From SB11 sp037968475 (GTDB lineage Bacteria; Bacteroidota; Bacteroidia; UBA8524): DNA of 64,000 bases. The stretch covers positions 1 through 64,000 of the forward strand of contig JBBKVO010000013.1 of the NCBI GenBank assembly GCA_037968475.1, in the 5' to 3' direction. Within the stretch, counting starts at the first letter, position 1, and the number at the start of each line of letters is the position of its first letter. The notes below the pieces were generated by a model. That model was given only the letters and a program-made list of their open reading frames with translations. It ran no database searches and was not told where the DNA came from. The position numbers were made by a program, and so were the translations under genes. Shown one piece after another: positions 9,401 to 17,900 of this stretch.

Positions 9401-12110
9401 TGATTTAGTGATATGGAACGAAGAAAAAGTAAGCTATAGGCAAGAGTTTCAGCATGAAATAGTATCACTTATTCCTCCCGAATCAAAAGATCGCCCCGCA
9501 GGAATATTCTTGCGTGCTGCCGACCAAATATCAACCGAAGACCGTATTTTATTTCAAACAGTAGCAAGGGTTATCCTTTCAGACAATGGCGGTACTCTTG
9601 CTGACCATGTTAAACGCAAGGTATTGCCCAAATTGGCCATACCTTATATCACCCCCGTGCTATCAAATGCGCCGATAGAAACGCCTATACCACTACCCGA
9701 TAATTTACTGTTTTTTAACGGGCATGGTGGTTTTTCGCCCGATTGTACAGAGTATGTTATTATAGTTGATAACGAAAATAAAACTCCTGTGCCTTGGGTA
9801 AATGTAATAGCCAACCCCAATTTTGGTACAGTAGTATCAGAAAGTGGAGGGGCATATACATGGACTGAAAATGCGCACGAGCTTAGGCTTACAACTTGGA
9901 ATAACGACCCTGTTTGCGATAAAAGCGGCGAGATATTTTATTTAAGAGACGAAGAAAGCGGCCACTTTTGGACAACTACCTTTCTACCAGCAGGGGGTAA
10001 AACACCGTACATTACACGACACGGATTTGGGTATACCTCTTTTGAGCATATTGAAGACGGTATACACAGTGAAATGGTAGTTTTTGTTGATAGTGTAGAA
10101 GCCGTAAAATTCACCACACTTAAAATCCGTAACCTATCGGGTCGTCAGCGTAAAATATCTGTAACGGGCTATACCGAGTGGGTGCTGGATAATAACAGGA
10201 TGAAAACGGGTATGCACATTAATACCGAAGTGGATCCTGATAGCGGGGCAATTTTTGCCAAAAACCCGTATAACATAGAGTTTGGCCATAGGGTTGGCTT
10301 TTTTGATGTTGATTATGTAAAGAAAACATTTACTGCCGACCGCACTGAATTTATTGGCCGCAACGGAACGTTGAGAAACCCCGAAGCCATGCACAAAACA
10401 AAACTATCAGGCAAAGTGGGTCTTGCATTAGACACCTGCGCTGCCATACAGATAACCCTTGAATTGGCAAACGAAGAAGAGCAAGAAATTATTTTTAGGC
10501 TGGGTGCAGGCAAAAATGCAAGCGATGCAAGCAACATTGTGAAACAATTTAGAGGAAGCGAAGCAGCTATCCACTCTTTAGAAAAAATAAAGACATATTG
10601 GAAAAATACCGTTGGCACACTACAAATAGATACGCCCGATGCTGCGCTAAATATTATTACTAACGGATGGCTCACCTACCAAACACTTTCGTCGAGGTTG
10701 TGGGGTCGCAGTGGTTTTTATCAATCGGGAGGCGCATTTGGTTTTAGAGATCAGTTGCAAGATGTAATGTCGTTGCTGCAAATAGCACCGCAATTGGCTC
10801 GCCAACAAATTTTGTTGTGTGCTTCACGCCAATTTATCGAGGGTGATGTACAACACTGGTGGCATCCGCCCGCAGGCAATGGTGTAAGAACACTTTGCTC
10901 TGACGATTATTTATGGCTGCCTTTTGTAACTGCTAACTATGTAGCATACACAGGCGATACAGGGGTGCTGGATGAGGTAGTGTTTTTTATTGACGGACGA
11001 CTGCTAAACACTGACGAAGAATCGTATTATGCAATGCCAACTAAATCAGGTATATCAGCCAAACTGTACGAGCATTGTGTAAAAGCTATACAGCACGGCT
11101 TTAATTTTGGCAAACACGGTTTGCCTTTAATAGGCACAGGCGATTGGAACGATGGTTTTGATAAAGTAGGGCATGAAGGAAAAGGCGAAAGCGTATGGAT
11201 GGCCTTTTTTCTTTACGAAATTCTTACCCAGTTTACCAAAGTGGCTACTTTGTATAACGACGCTGCTTTTGCCAATGAGTGTACCAAACAAGCTCAACAA
11301 TTAAAAGAAAATATTGATAAACACGCTTGGGATGGTGAGTGGTATAAACGGGCTTGGTTTGATAATGGAAGGCAATTAGGCTCATCGGTAAACGACGAAT
11401 GCAGGATTGATTCTATAGCTCAAAGTTGGTCGGTATTATCAGGTGCAGGCAATGCTGAACGTGTGAAAACTGCTATGGAATCAGCCTACAAAAACCTTGT
11501 AGATAGCGAGGCAGGTGTAATTAAATTATTAGACCCTCCTTTTGATACATCTGACATGAACCCCGGGTATATTAAAGGCTATGTACCGGGAGTAAGAGAA
11601 AACGGGGGGCAATATACCCATGCCGCCGTATGGATGATAATGGCTTTTGCCCGCTTGGGCGATAACCAACGGGTATGGGAATTATTAAAAATGATAAACC
11701 CCATAAACCATGGTACAACCGCCGATGAGGTAGCCGTGTATAAAGTAGAACCTTACGTTTTAGCGGCTGATGTATATACCAGTGCAGCCCACGTAGGTCG
11801 TGGCGGCTGGACATGGTATACAGGCTCGGCAAGTTGGATGTACAGGTTAATTACTGAGTCGTTTTTAGGTTTGCAACGCGAGGGGAACAAACTAAAAATT
11901 GACCCTTGTATTCCGCCACATTGGGAATCGTTTAAAGTACATTACCGATATTTAGACACCCAATACCACATCACCGTTATAAAAACCCTAAGTGTAATAG
12001 TAATGCCCGTAATAATAGATGGAATACATCAGCGGGATAACATAATAACACTTGTAAACGATGGTATTGAGCATACTGTAGAAGTTTTGTGTCCCACAGT
12101 ATTGAATTAG
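3423..12110 (+). CDS. Cyclic beta-1,2-glucan synthase (NdvB/Cgs type), GT84-glycoamylase-GH94
   Basis: A protein of 2895 residues, the usual size of NdvB/Cgs enzymes, which build beta-1,2-glucan from UDP-glucose on a protein intermediate and cyclise it. Order: N-terminal helical region (1-420); membrane segments near 421-475; GT84 glycosyltransferase domain with the D-A-D motif at 640-642 (LDADTQLP) and a downstream RARWVRGDWQ segment; further membrane segments near 829-871 and 957-996; glycoamylase-like domain (about 1390-1590, FEYLMPFL onward); two GH94-type carbohydrate-binding regions (about 1620-2320); and a GH94 catalytic domain with GDWNDG at 2573-2578, whose second Asp matches the phosphorylase acid. 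The chain-length-controlling GH94 part looks intact. The inner membrane is the expected site. It is preceded by a two-component pair and followed by a terminator. The enzyme family is best known from Proteobacteria such as Rhizobium and Brucella. Confidence 0.9.
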   Translation: MKLIPAAHELISNMRAFFQTNNSKLSYLDEEPLRAELFTSGQMERYGKALAGTHKLSTKPAEDHLLKRLADNEIILHEVRKLLTDTIKRKYQITPAGEWLLDNFYLIEEHIRNTKKHLPKDYSEGLPQLSDVTSTGLTRIYDIALKIISHSDGRIDIESLGGFIKAYQTVTHLKLGELWAIPIMLRLALLENLRRVATRLAIDRVDANLANYWAKQMIDTTEKDPKNLILTIADMARSNPPIVSAFVSELTRQLSGKGPDVAMALNWTEQQLSAIGLTSIELVNAENQKQAANQVSMSNCIGSLRLLGAMDWRDFVEENSIVEQTLCKDNGGTYGLMDFATRDHYRHVVEHIALNSKITEHEVARIAIHLMHENAGKSNNDSRTAHVGYYLIGEGVGETRKQANMQISGIQKIRNAMLKHAFPVYFSIVSLTTLFISTGILVRAYWDTENGWLLLLISILTVLCASQLALSVINFISTLLVKPYFLPRMDFSQQIPTAARTLVITPVMLTSAKEIEDLTETLEVRFLANRNENLHFGLLTDFTDAAHEKLPKDQALLDLVQQKVEELNKKYRGDENDLFFLFHRPRHWNEAENAWMGYERKRGKISELNSLLRGNSQERFSLIVGDQSIFPLIKYVITLDADTQLPMGAAWKMIGTMAHPLNHAWYDKVKKRVTKGYGILQPRVAVSLPDEIASLYARMHGNEPGIDPYTRASSDVYQDLFAEGSFIGKGIYEVDTFKTVLEGRFAENGILSHDLLEGCYVRSGLLSDVQLFEKYPTTYGADTKRRARWVRGDWQIFAWLLPYVPGVDRKWDKNPISGLSRWKIADNIRRSLVPIALTVLLLLGWVVLSSPIFWTFTVSAIIVIPILITSGWDTIRKPKDVVLPQHIKNSARNILDVFVRTLFTLISLPFEAFANFTSINLALWRMLVTRKKLLEWSVSSNDNSRGLPQLSAYYLSMWIQPFFAFVVFVGFIIYSPARLAMATPILLLWLIAPFITWRISLPLKKQVSILSDEQTIFLRKLARKTWSFFERFVGEEDNWLPPDNMQEQPDAQIAHRTSPTNIGLALLANLSACDFGYITTGQFMERTKRTLSTMGKMEQYRGHFYNWYDTETLDPLFPKYISTVDSGNLAGHLLVLRQGLLAIPQQKVQCSKLFEGLKDTLNVLTDTLKENEIAILQHFKIELNTVCAHNLTAPHEIKFHIGVLTESFDVVSDKLNDDPESETYRWMQMLALQLRHLGEDFKIFTPWTMLMNAPLKFMDFSSFNTNSTLIEVLQTAKDLEAETNNCITANNTVIENDWLLQFQIALLQSIRIAQERIITAENLAEQCNTMADMEWEFLYDKTSKLLSIGYNVEEHHRDASFYDLLASEARLCNFLAIAQGKLPEESWFALGRLLTNVNGSPILLSWSGSMFEYLMPFLVMPSYENTLLTQTCKAAVEWQIEYGKQTGLPWGISESGYNMINSSTNYMYRAFGAPGLGLKRGLEEDYVIAPYATMLALMVTPAKACKNLELLTEKGFTGQYGLYEAIDYTPARLPRGQTSAVVYSFMAHHQGMGLLSIAYLLLDKPMQKRFEAEPQFKASLLLLQERIPKATTYFAHTTDIADINYEPAGIETRIITTPNTPIPEIHLLSNGKYHVMITNAGTGYSRWKDIAVTRWREDITSDNWGTFCYIRDCDTETYWSNTYQPTLKKTEKYEAVFSQGHVDFRTANKGIETHTEIVVSPEDDIEMRRLRITNNSGIRKTIEITSYAEVVLAPNASDYMQQAFSSLFVQTEIIPHQYAIRCTRRPRSENEQSPWMFHQMTLQGKEPVEVSYETDRMQFIGRGNTAVNPQAMNNSGKLTGSQGSVLDPVVAIRYKIVLEAEETLTVDMITGIGSTKEICQRLIDKYQDKHHKDRIFELAWTHSQVLLRQINATETDAQLYGRLSNSILFANASFRADPSILINNRRGQSGLWGYSISGDLPIVLLKIESQANMQLARQLIQAHAYWRLKGLAVDLVIWNEEKVSYRQEFQHEIVSLIPPESKDRPAGIFLRAADQISTEDRILFQTVARVILSDNGGTLADHVKRKVLPKLAIPYITPVLSNAPIETPIPLPDNLLFFNGHGGFSPDCTEYVIIVDNENKTPVPWVNVIANPNFGTVVSESGGAYTWTENAHELRLTTWNNDPVCDKSGEIFYLRDEESGHFWTTTFLPAGGKTPYITRHGFGYTSFEHIEDGIHSEMVVFVDSVEAVKFTTLKIRNLSGRQRKISVTGYTEWVLDNNRMKTGMHINTEVDPDSGAIFAKNPYNIEFGHRVGFFDVDYVKKTFTADRTEFIGRNGTLRNPEAMHKTKLSGKVGLALDTCAAIQITLELANEEEQEIIFRLGAGKNASDASNIVKQFRGSEAAIHSLEKIKTYWKNTVGTLQIDTPDAALNIITNGWLTYQTLSSRLWGRSGFYQSGGAFGFRDQLQDVMSLLQIAPQLARQQILLCASRQFIEGDVQHWWHPPAGNGVRTLCSDDYLWLPFVTANYVAYTGDTGVLDEVVFFIDGRLLNTDEESYYAMPTKSGISAKLYEHCVKAIQHGFNFGKHGLPLIGTGDWNDGFDKVGHEGKGESVWMAFFLYEILTQFTKVATLYNDAAFANECTKQAQQLKENIDKHAWDGEWYKRAWFDNGRQLGSSVNDECRIDSIAQSWSVLSGAGNAERVKTAMESAYKNLVDSEAGVIKLLDPPFDTSDMNPGYIKGYVPGVRENGGQYTHAAVWMIMAFARLGDNQRVWELLKMINPINHGTTADEVAVYKVEPYVLAADVYTSAAHVGRGGWTWYTGSASWMYRLITESFLGLQREGNKLKIDPCIPPHWESFKVHYRYLDTQYHITVIKTLSVIVMPVIIDGIHQRDNIITLVNDGIEHTVEVLCPTVLN

Positions 12111-12183
12111 TGAAAATAGGTTGTGGAGATAGAGAACTACAACAATAAAGTTCGACTCTGTTGCTATTAGATTCACGCCCTTT

Positions 12184-12206
12184 AATCCCACCCAAAAAGT
12201 GGGATT
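12184..12206 (+). terminator. Rho-independent terminator after glucan synthase
   Basis: Stem AATCCCAC / GTGGGATT (12184-12191 with 12199-12206), loop CCAAAAA, then a T-rich run. It lies about 75 nt after the synthase stop codon. Confidence 0.7.
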
Positions 12207-12259
12207 TTTGTTTTATCTGTATATATTGTGCTGGCTATCAGTAAAAAACTATCATTAAT

Positions 12260-12825
12260 ATGAATTTAGCCAGTATAGTAAAATATGTAATATTGTTTGG
12301 CTCTATTGCAATTTGGCTACCCTTGGTCGGACAGCTGCCGGTATGAAGGTGTATACGCAATTAGATGGGTATCCCGGTACTGTTGGGTATGTAATGTATC
12401 AGGATGAGAAAGGGTTTATGTGGATAGGCACAGATAATGGCGCCGTAGTTTTTGATGGAAAACGTTTTAAAGTAATTGACGATCGCCTTGGATTGATTGA
12501 CAAAGAAATACTTGTAGCTATTCCGGCAAAAGGGGGACGGGTTGTATTTTCACCATTGCTAAACAACCTTTCGTATTATGAAAATGGAAAGGTTACAACC
12601 GCATCGCAAGATAAGCAGCTTGGGCTACTTGAAAATAAAACACTTAATCACGCATATAAAGATATTGCAACAGGTATAGTATGGATTTCGGATAACTTTA
12701 CGCTTATAAAAGGTGAAAACCAATTACCTATTGATTTAAGTACCACCAATATGGCTGTTGGAATATATACTGTAAAAGTACGCAGCGGTGAAACCAATAA
12801 AAACATATTGTTAATGGTGAGATAA
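12260..12825 (+). pseudogene. Frameshifted chimera: two-component propeller N-terminus joined to a type IX sorting tail
   Basis: An ATG at 12260 opens a frame coding a clean signal peptide (MNLASIVKYVILFGSIAIWL and on to VGQLPV) that stops at TGA 12344-12346. The adjacent +1 frame continues directly with a Reg_prop beta-propeller start: VYTQLDGYPG, then FMWIGTDNGAVVFDGKRF, typical of two-component sensor propellers. After about 130 residues it changes abruptly to the last 30-odd residues of a type A sorting domain (LPIDLSTTNMAVGIYTVKV to the end). A whole gene of either family would be several hundred to over a thousand residues. I read this as a dead gene with a frameshift near 12340-12350 and a large internal deletion. 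A short expressed protein from ATG 12343 is possible but less likely. Confidence 0.7.
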
Positions 12826-12850
12826 AACACTCCTATATAAATACTATGCT

Positions 12851-12879
12851 AAAAGGCGGGTTACTATAACCTGCCTTTT
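12851..12879. terminator. Terminator hairpin between pseudogene and bestrophin gene
   Basis: Left arm 12851-12863 pairs with right arm 12867-12879 (13 bp, one G-T pair) over a 3-nt loop. The right side is followed by GCTTTTTC. It probably serves both convergent transcripts. Confidence 0.65.
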
Positions 12880-12921
12880 GCTTTTTCTACCTCAATGTTT
12901 TACTTTATAAACCGATTGCTA

Positions 12922-13830
12922 TTAACCCTGCAACACTTCCATTACCGATTTTTTAATATTCTCGGCCATTTCATAAGTGGGTAAGTCATTATCTTCACCA
13001 TTAAAAGGGTCTTCAATTTCTTCGGCAATCAGCTCTATACTAGCTAAAACATACAATACAAATACTGTAGCAGGTATGATAAAGTACGACATATTTGTGC
13101 CATATACCATTGGAAAAAGCATTACATAAAAGAAGATAAATTTCTTTAAAAACACCGAATACGAGAAAGGTATTGGTGTGCTTTTAATTCGCTCGCAAGC
13201 ACCACAAACATCTATTAAAGTATTTAATTCTGTTTTAAACAGATACATATCCTCTACGCTAAACTCGCCTGCATTTTTTTGTTGATGCATATAGGCTACC
13301 AACTGTTTGTACACTTCTAGCGGTTGGTGGTAGGTAGTAACAATTTTTTGAATATTCGCTTTGCCAATTGCTTCTACATTAAACCTTTTAGCAATGCCTT
13401 CTTCTCCTACTTTCTCGGTGCGTAAATGGGCTTGCAGGGTATACGCAAACAAGCTGATATAATTGGCAAATACTTCTTTTACCTTTATATTTTCACTTGC
13501 TACTAGGGTATCTAAATGTGCGGCTAAAGCTCTTGATACGTTGGTAAGCAATCCCCATTGTTTTCTTCCTTCCCACCATCTATCATACGCACTATTGGTT
13601 CTAAAAACCAATAACAACGATAACGTAAAACCTAAGATGGAATAAATAACCGAAATACTCTTAGTAATTTCTGCTGCATCTTTATGGTTAACGAAGTGGA
13701 TTTCGAGATAGGAGACAATAAAAGCATAAGCACACACCCCTATCATTAAGGGTATAAGTTGCCTAAAAGTTTCTGAACGATGTATTTTAAAAATAAAAGT
13801 AAACCAATCTTTGGGGTTGTATGTAATCAC
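12922..13830 (-). CDS. Bestrophin-family ion channel (UPF0187)
   Basis: 302 residues. Bacterial bestrophin homologues are pentameric inner-membrane ion channels. Family features seen: N-terminal YNPKDWFTFIFKIHRSETF, the conserved FRTNSAYDRWWEGRKQWG after the second hydrophobic segment (about residues 75-92), and C-terminal TM segments followed by DPFNGEDNDLPTYEM, matching the family's D-P-F-G-x-D-x-D-x-L segment. The start is GTG at 13828-13830; no in-frame ATG precedes it. A truncated copy of its 5' end lies at 14683-14765. It stands alone, convergent with the pseudogene. Confidence 0.88.
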   Translation of the reverse strand: MITYNPKDWFTFIFKIHRSETFRQLIPLMIGVCAYAFIVSYLEIHFVNHKDAAEITKSISVIYSILGFTLSLLLVFRTNSAYDRWWEGRKQWGLLTNVSRALAAHLDTLVASENIKVKEVFANYISLFAYTLQAHLRTEKVGEEGIAKRFNVEAIGKANIQKIVTTYHQPLEVYKQLVAYMHQQKNAGEFSVEDMYLFKTELNTLIDVCGACERIKSTPIPFSYSVFLKKFIFFYVMLFPMVYGTNMSYFIIPATVFVLYVLASIELIAEEIEDPFNGEDNDLPTYEMAENIKKSVMEVLQG

Positions 13831-13907
13831 AGGGATGTATCAATGTCTATGGCCGTAAATATAATAAAACACCCCTTCTATAATAAATAAATTTAAAAAA
13901 TCGATAT

Positions 13908-14681
13908 CTAAATCTCTTCAGTAATTACTAGTGCAATGATGATTCCGAAAAACAACCCCAATGAAATAATTGAAAGTGTATTAGTGATTAGCACAAGTTT
14001 CCTGTTTACAGGTTTATAATTTGAGAACCAAAAAGAAAAAGTGCATAGTAAGCTATGTGAATAATTGTTTGTAGTAAATGACCCAAAGTTAAAATATATT
14101 GGAGAGTAGTTTGTTTCGTTTTCAATGTTGTAAATCCTACTGTTTATAAAAAGTCTACCAAAAAAAGTTATAGATAAAATAACAATAATTGTAAGCAGGT
14201 TTTTAAGATAGAATGCAAGAAAAGGTTTATCCACAATAATTACGGCCTTTCCGTTTGAATACTCAATTTCTTTTACTTTATAAATGTCTTGATTAATAGA
14301 TACTATTTCTTTTTCCTTTAAAAGTTCGCCTTTGTTATTAAATTGCTTCCAAACTCCAACTGATTTATTGTTTTTATATTTACCCTCCCAATAATTCCCC
14401 AAACTGTCTGTTATGATCCACTGACCTTGGCGAACACAATTTTTGTCTTGTTGATTTATTATTTGCCCGTATACCTTTTCAAACGTCCAGCAAGGTTCAA
14501 GATAAAAAGTATCTCCATTACTAACTTTCACTTCTCTTTTGTAAGGCAATGTGTCGTTATTCCTAATCATAAACTTTTGCCCAAAACAAAAGTTAGTTAA
14601 AAATACAAATGTGATGATTATTAATTGCTTCACAATAAGTCTGAAATTTACTTCTTTTACTCCATTCATATTATGTATCAA
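13908..14681 (-). CDS. AT-rich membrane protein with MORN-like segment, unknown function
   Basis: 257 residues, not recognised. An N-terminal hydrophobic stretch (about 15-33) ending near CFGQ looks like a signal peptide. Residues about 85-130 contain MORN/YwqK-like text (GQWIITDSLGNYWEGKYKNN, VGVWKQFNNKGELLKEKEI). Two strong hydrophobic helices follow (about 158-180 and 232-254), so the protein is probably membrane anchored. It is more AT-rich than its neighbours and sits exactly between the bestrophin gene and a partial duplicate of that gene's 5' end, which suggests arrival or rearrangement by recombination. The start at 14681 is uncertain; an internal ATG at 14669 would also work. Confidence 0.7.
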   Translation of the reverse strand: MIHNMNGVKEVNFRLIVKQLIIITFVFLTNFCFGQKFMIRNNDTLPYKREVKVSNGDTFYLEPCWTFEKVYGQIINQQDKNCVRQGQWIITDSLGNYWEGKYKNNKSVGVWKQFNNKGELLKEKEIVSINQDIYKVKEIEYSNGKAVIIVDKPFLAFYLKNLLTIIVILSITFFGRLFINSRIYNIENETNYSPIYFNFGSFTTNNYSHSLLCTFSFWFSNYKPVNRKLVLITNTLSIISLGLFFGIIIALVITEEI

Positions 14682-14682
14682 G

Positions 14683-14765
14683 GCACTATTGGTTCTAAAA
14701 CCAATCTTTGGGGTTGCATGTAATCACAAGTATGTATCGATGTCTATGGCCGTAAATATACTAAA
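14683..14765 (-). pseudogene. Remnant of a duplicated bestrophin 5' end
   Basis: 14699-14765 repeats 13802-13868 (bestrophin start codon, first codons and upstream region) with only a few changes. 14683-14700 repeats an interior stretch of the same gene (13589-13606). The two pieces are fused at the shared word ATTGGTTT (bottom strand), as expected for a deletion of roughly 190 nt between short direct repeats. The reading frame is destroyed and no other bestrophin sequence follows, so this is non-functional debris. Confidence 0.75.
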
Positions 14766-14912
14766 AACGGCTATACACTATAATGAATCGTCTATTTCGA
14801 AAGCTATTAAACCCTTTTCTCCAAATAGAAGATTATTATACCAAACCTCTAAATCTGCATAGCAAAAGCAACCTTTTTAAACTAAAAAGCGTACTTTAGT
14901 AGATTAGGTAAG

Positions 14913-17900
14913 GTGGGGTTAAAGCTATTAAATATATGTGCACGTTGTTTGCTGCTACTGGTGGCTGTAATTGCTTTTAACAGTACTTCTAAAGCACAAT
15001 GCAATGCCGATTTTTCGTTTTCTACCGATACGGTTTGTAGCAAAACCACCATTTCTTTTACTGATGCATCAACAGGTACAGGGGGTATAACTTATTTGTG
15101 GGATTTTGACGATGCTTCTAGTCCCAGCAATTTTAGTAACGCTAAAAATCCTACCCATAGTTTTGTTGATACTGGTTTACTAACCGTAAAACTTATTATT
15201 ACCGATGGCATTAGCTGTTCTGATACGATAACCAAAGATATTTATATTTTAAAAGCTCCTGTAGCAGCATTCACACGGTTTAATAATTGTGTGCAAAGCA
15301 GCACTAGTTTTAAAAACACCACTACGGCAGGTAGTGTAGATTCTGTAAGCACATGGAAATGGCTTTTCGGTACGGGTGATTCATCAGCACAAAAAAATCC
15401 TACATATAACTATACAGCCACAGGTACTTTTAGTGTTCAACTTATTGCTACTACTGTAAAAGGATGCCTAGATACTGCTACAAAAAATGTACAGGTATAT
15501 TCAAAACCTGTTATAAGTATTGCCGATACTCAGTTTTGCGCGCAAACATCAGTAGCTTTTGATGTGCAGATAACAGAGGTGGCCAATGTAGCTTTTAGCT
15601 GGCGTTTTGGTGATGGCAATTCGTCTGTTTCACAATCGCCGTTACACATATACAATACAGGGGGAACATATCACCCACGCATAAAAGTAACCCATAGTGG
15701 CACTGATTCTTGTTTTGCTACTTTTGATAGTGTTACGGTTTACGGGCTGCCACAGGTAAACTTTAGCATTAATAACGATTCGCAGTGTTTTGCGGGAAAT
15801 AATGTATGTATTACCGACCAAACAACACAAGGTACAAACGGCGGCAACATAACCAAACGCACCATAGTTTTTGGTGATGGTTTTATTGACAACACCACGC
15901 CCCCTACCACTACATTGGTGTGCCACCAATATACCGACGCCAACGGTGGTAGTTACCCTATAACCATAGAAGCTACCGACGATAATCAGTGCTTTTCAAG
16001 CAAGCAATTATCTCCTGCTATTGTAATATTTCCTGCTTTAACCCCGTCATTTACCGTAGCTGAGGTTAAGGACTGTTTCACAACAAAAATTACTATTACC
16101 AATACATCAGGTCTTGATTCGTCAAAACTTTCTAACTTCACTTGGACGTATGGAGATGGTGATAGCGATACTACGCAATGGGACAACCGAACACACACTT
16201 ATACCACTACGGGCAACTATCAAATTCAGCTTTCGATAACGGATACTTTTGGTTGCACCAAAACAGCTGTGGCTCAAACGTCCGTACAAAGTGTGGTATT
16301 AAATTTTAACCCCGCAGTTTCTAAAGATACATCGTGCTTTTACAATAATACTTTTGTGGTAAGCAACCCTATAAACAATAATGCCGATGGTATTTGGAGT
16401 TTTGGCGTAGGAAACAACGATACAGGTTGGACACTAATAAAAACATACGATAACCCTGGTAATTATACCATAAGACTTAGAATAGTTGCCCAAAACTGCG
16501 ATACACAATCGGTAGTAAAAACCGTTACAGTTTTGGGGCCTCGTGCAAATATTGGTACTCCGCTAAACCGCTACCAATGCGTTATACACGACACTGTATA
16601 TTTTACCAGCGCAGCCCTTCCCTACCTATCCAATCACGGCCCCGCACCCGGAAATATAAAACGGATTTGGACTTTTGGTGATGTGTTTGCACCGCAATGT
16701 ACTACCGATACCAAAAACAATGTAAACGTGGGTCTAAACTGTAATTACAGTAAAGACAGCATGGATGTGAAGCATTGGTATACTCCCGGAAAAGAGGCCT
16801 GCTACTCGGCAAGGTTGTATTTAGAAGATACGGTTTGGGGCTGTGTTGATACAGCACGAATATTTTTGGCATTGCAAGCTCCCATCGCCAAAAACGATGC
16901 ATCTGTTATACCACCAATACCCGGTTTAAGTTTTAGCAAACCCGATTGTTTGGGGCCTGAATTAACAAAAAATAAGCTCATTTTTTTAGAGAATACCCAA
17001 CCCGCGTGCGATAGAGAATTGTATTGGGTAATGTGGGACTCGCTGTGCGCAACCCAATCGGCCAATTTTAATGCCAACTGGCAAGTACAAGTATCATCGC
17101 ACAACTACGACTATACTAACCCGCCTTGTGATACGGCAGGCAGGGTAACATTAGGGCTTATTATACGAAACGGAAGAGATGCAGGGGGGAATTTTTGCTA
17201 CGACACGGCATGGTATCATCATGTATTTCAGTTCAACGATTTATACCCTTTTATTACTAATGATTTTGACCCTGCGGTGAGCCGATGTGAGGGAACTACT
17301 ATAAACTTTAGGGTAACCGATACTACCCAAAGCGGTATTACCAATTATAGTTGGGATTTTGGCGACGGCAGTGCTGTTGTTAGTGGAGCCAGTGCCTATA
17401 AAGCCCAGCATACTTTTAACCAAAAAGGTTCTTTTGATGTTATACTCACCATGCAAAATGCTGATGGTTGTACAGGAACAGCCACAGAAACTATTAATAT
17501 AGGTTTTGAAAGCGACTTTGCCCTAACCCCTGTTACTGCCTGCATTGGCGATACTATATTTTTTGATGAAGAAGTGGGCTATTTTGATATTGGCTCTACG
17601 CTTTGGGAAACACCCGCAAGACACAATGCGGGAAAAGAAACCTTAAACTGGGATTTTGGCAATGGAAATGGTTTTAACCCATTGGGGAGCAGCCCATTTG
17701 GTGTTTTTGATAAAGTAGGTACTTACAATGTACGTTTAGCGTTAAAAGATAGTTCGGGGTGTACGGATACTGTAACTGTAAACAATGCTTTTACAATTTA
17801 TGGCACGTATGCCCGTTTGCTAAACGATGATACTTTGGTATGCCCTCAATTATTCAGGCTTTTAGATTCATCGCGCATATACGACCCTTCAAACTATTTA

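Noticed and set aside
14551..14862. 103-codon plus-strand frame upstream of the PKD gene
   Set aside because: It runs over the reverse of the 257-residue gene and the bestrophin remnant; no own features.
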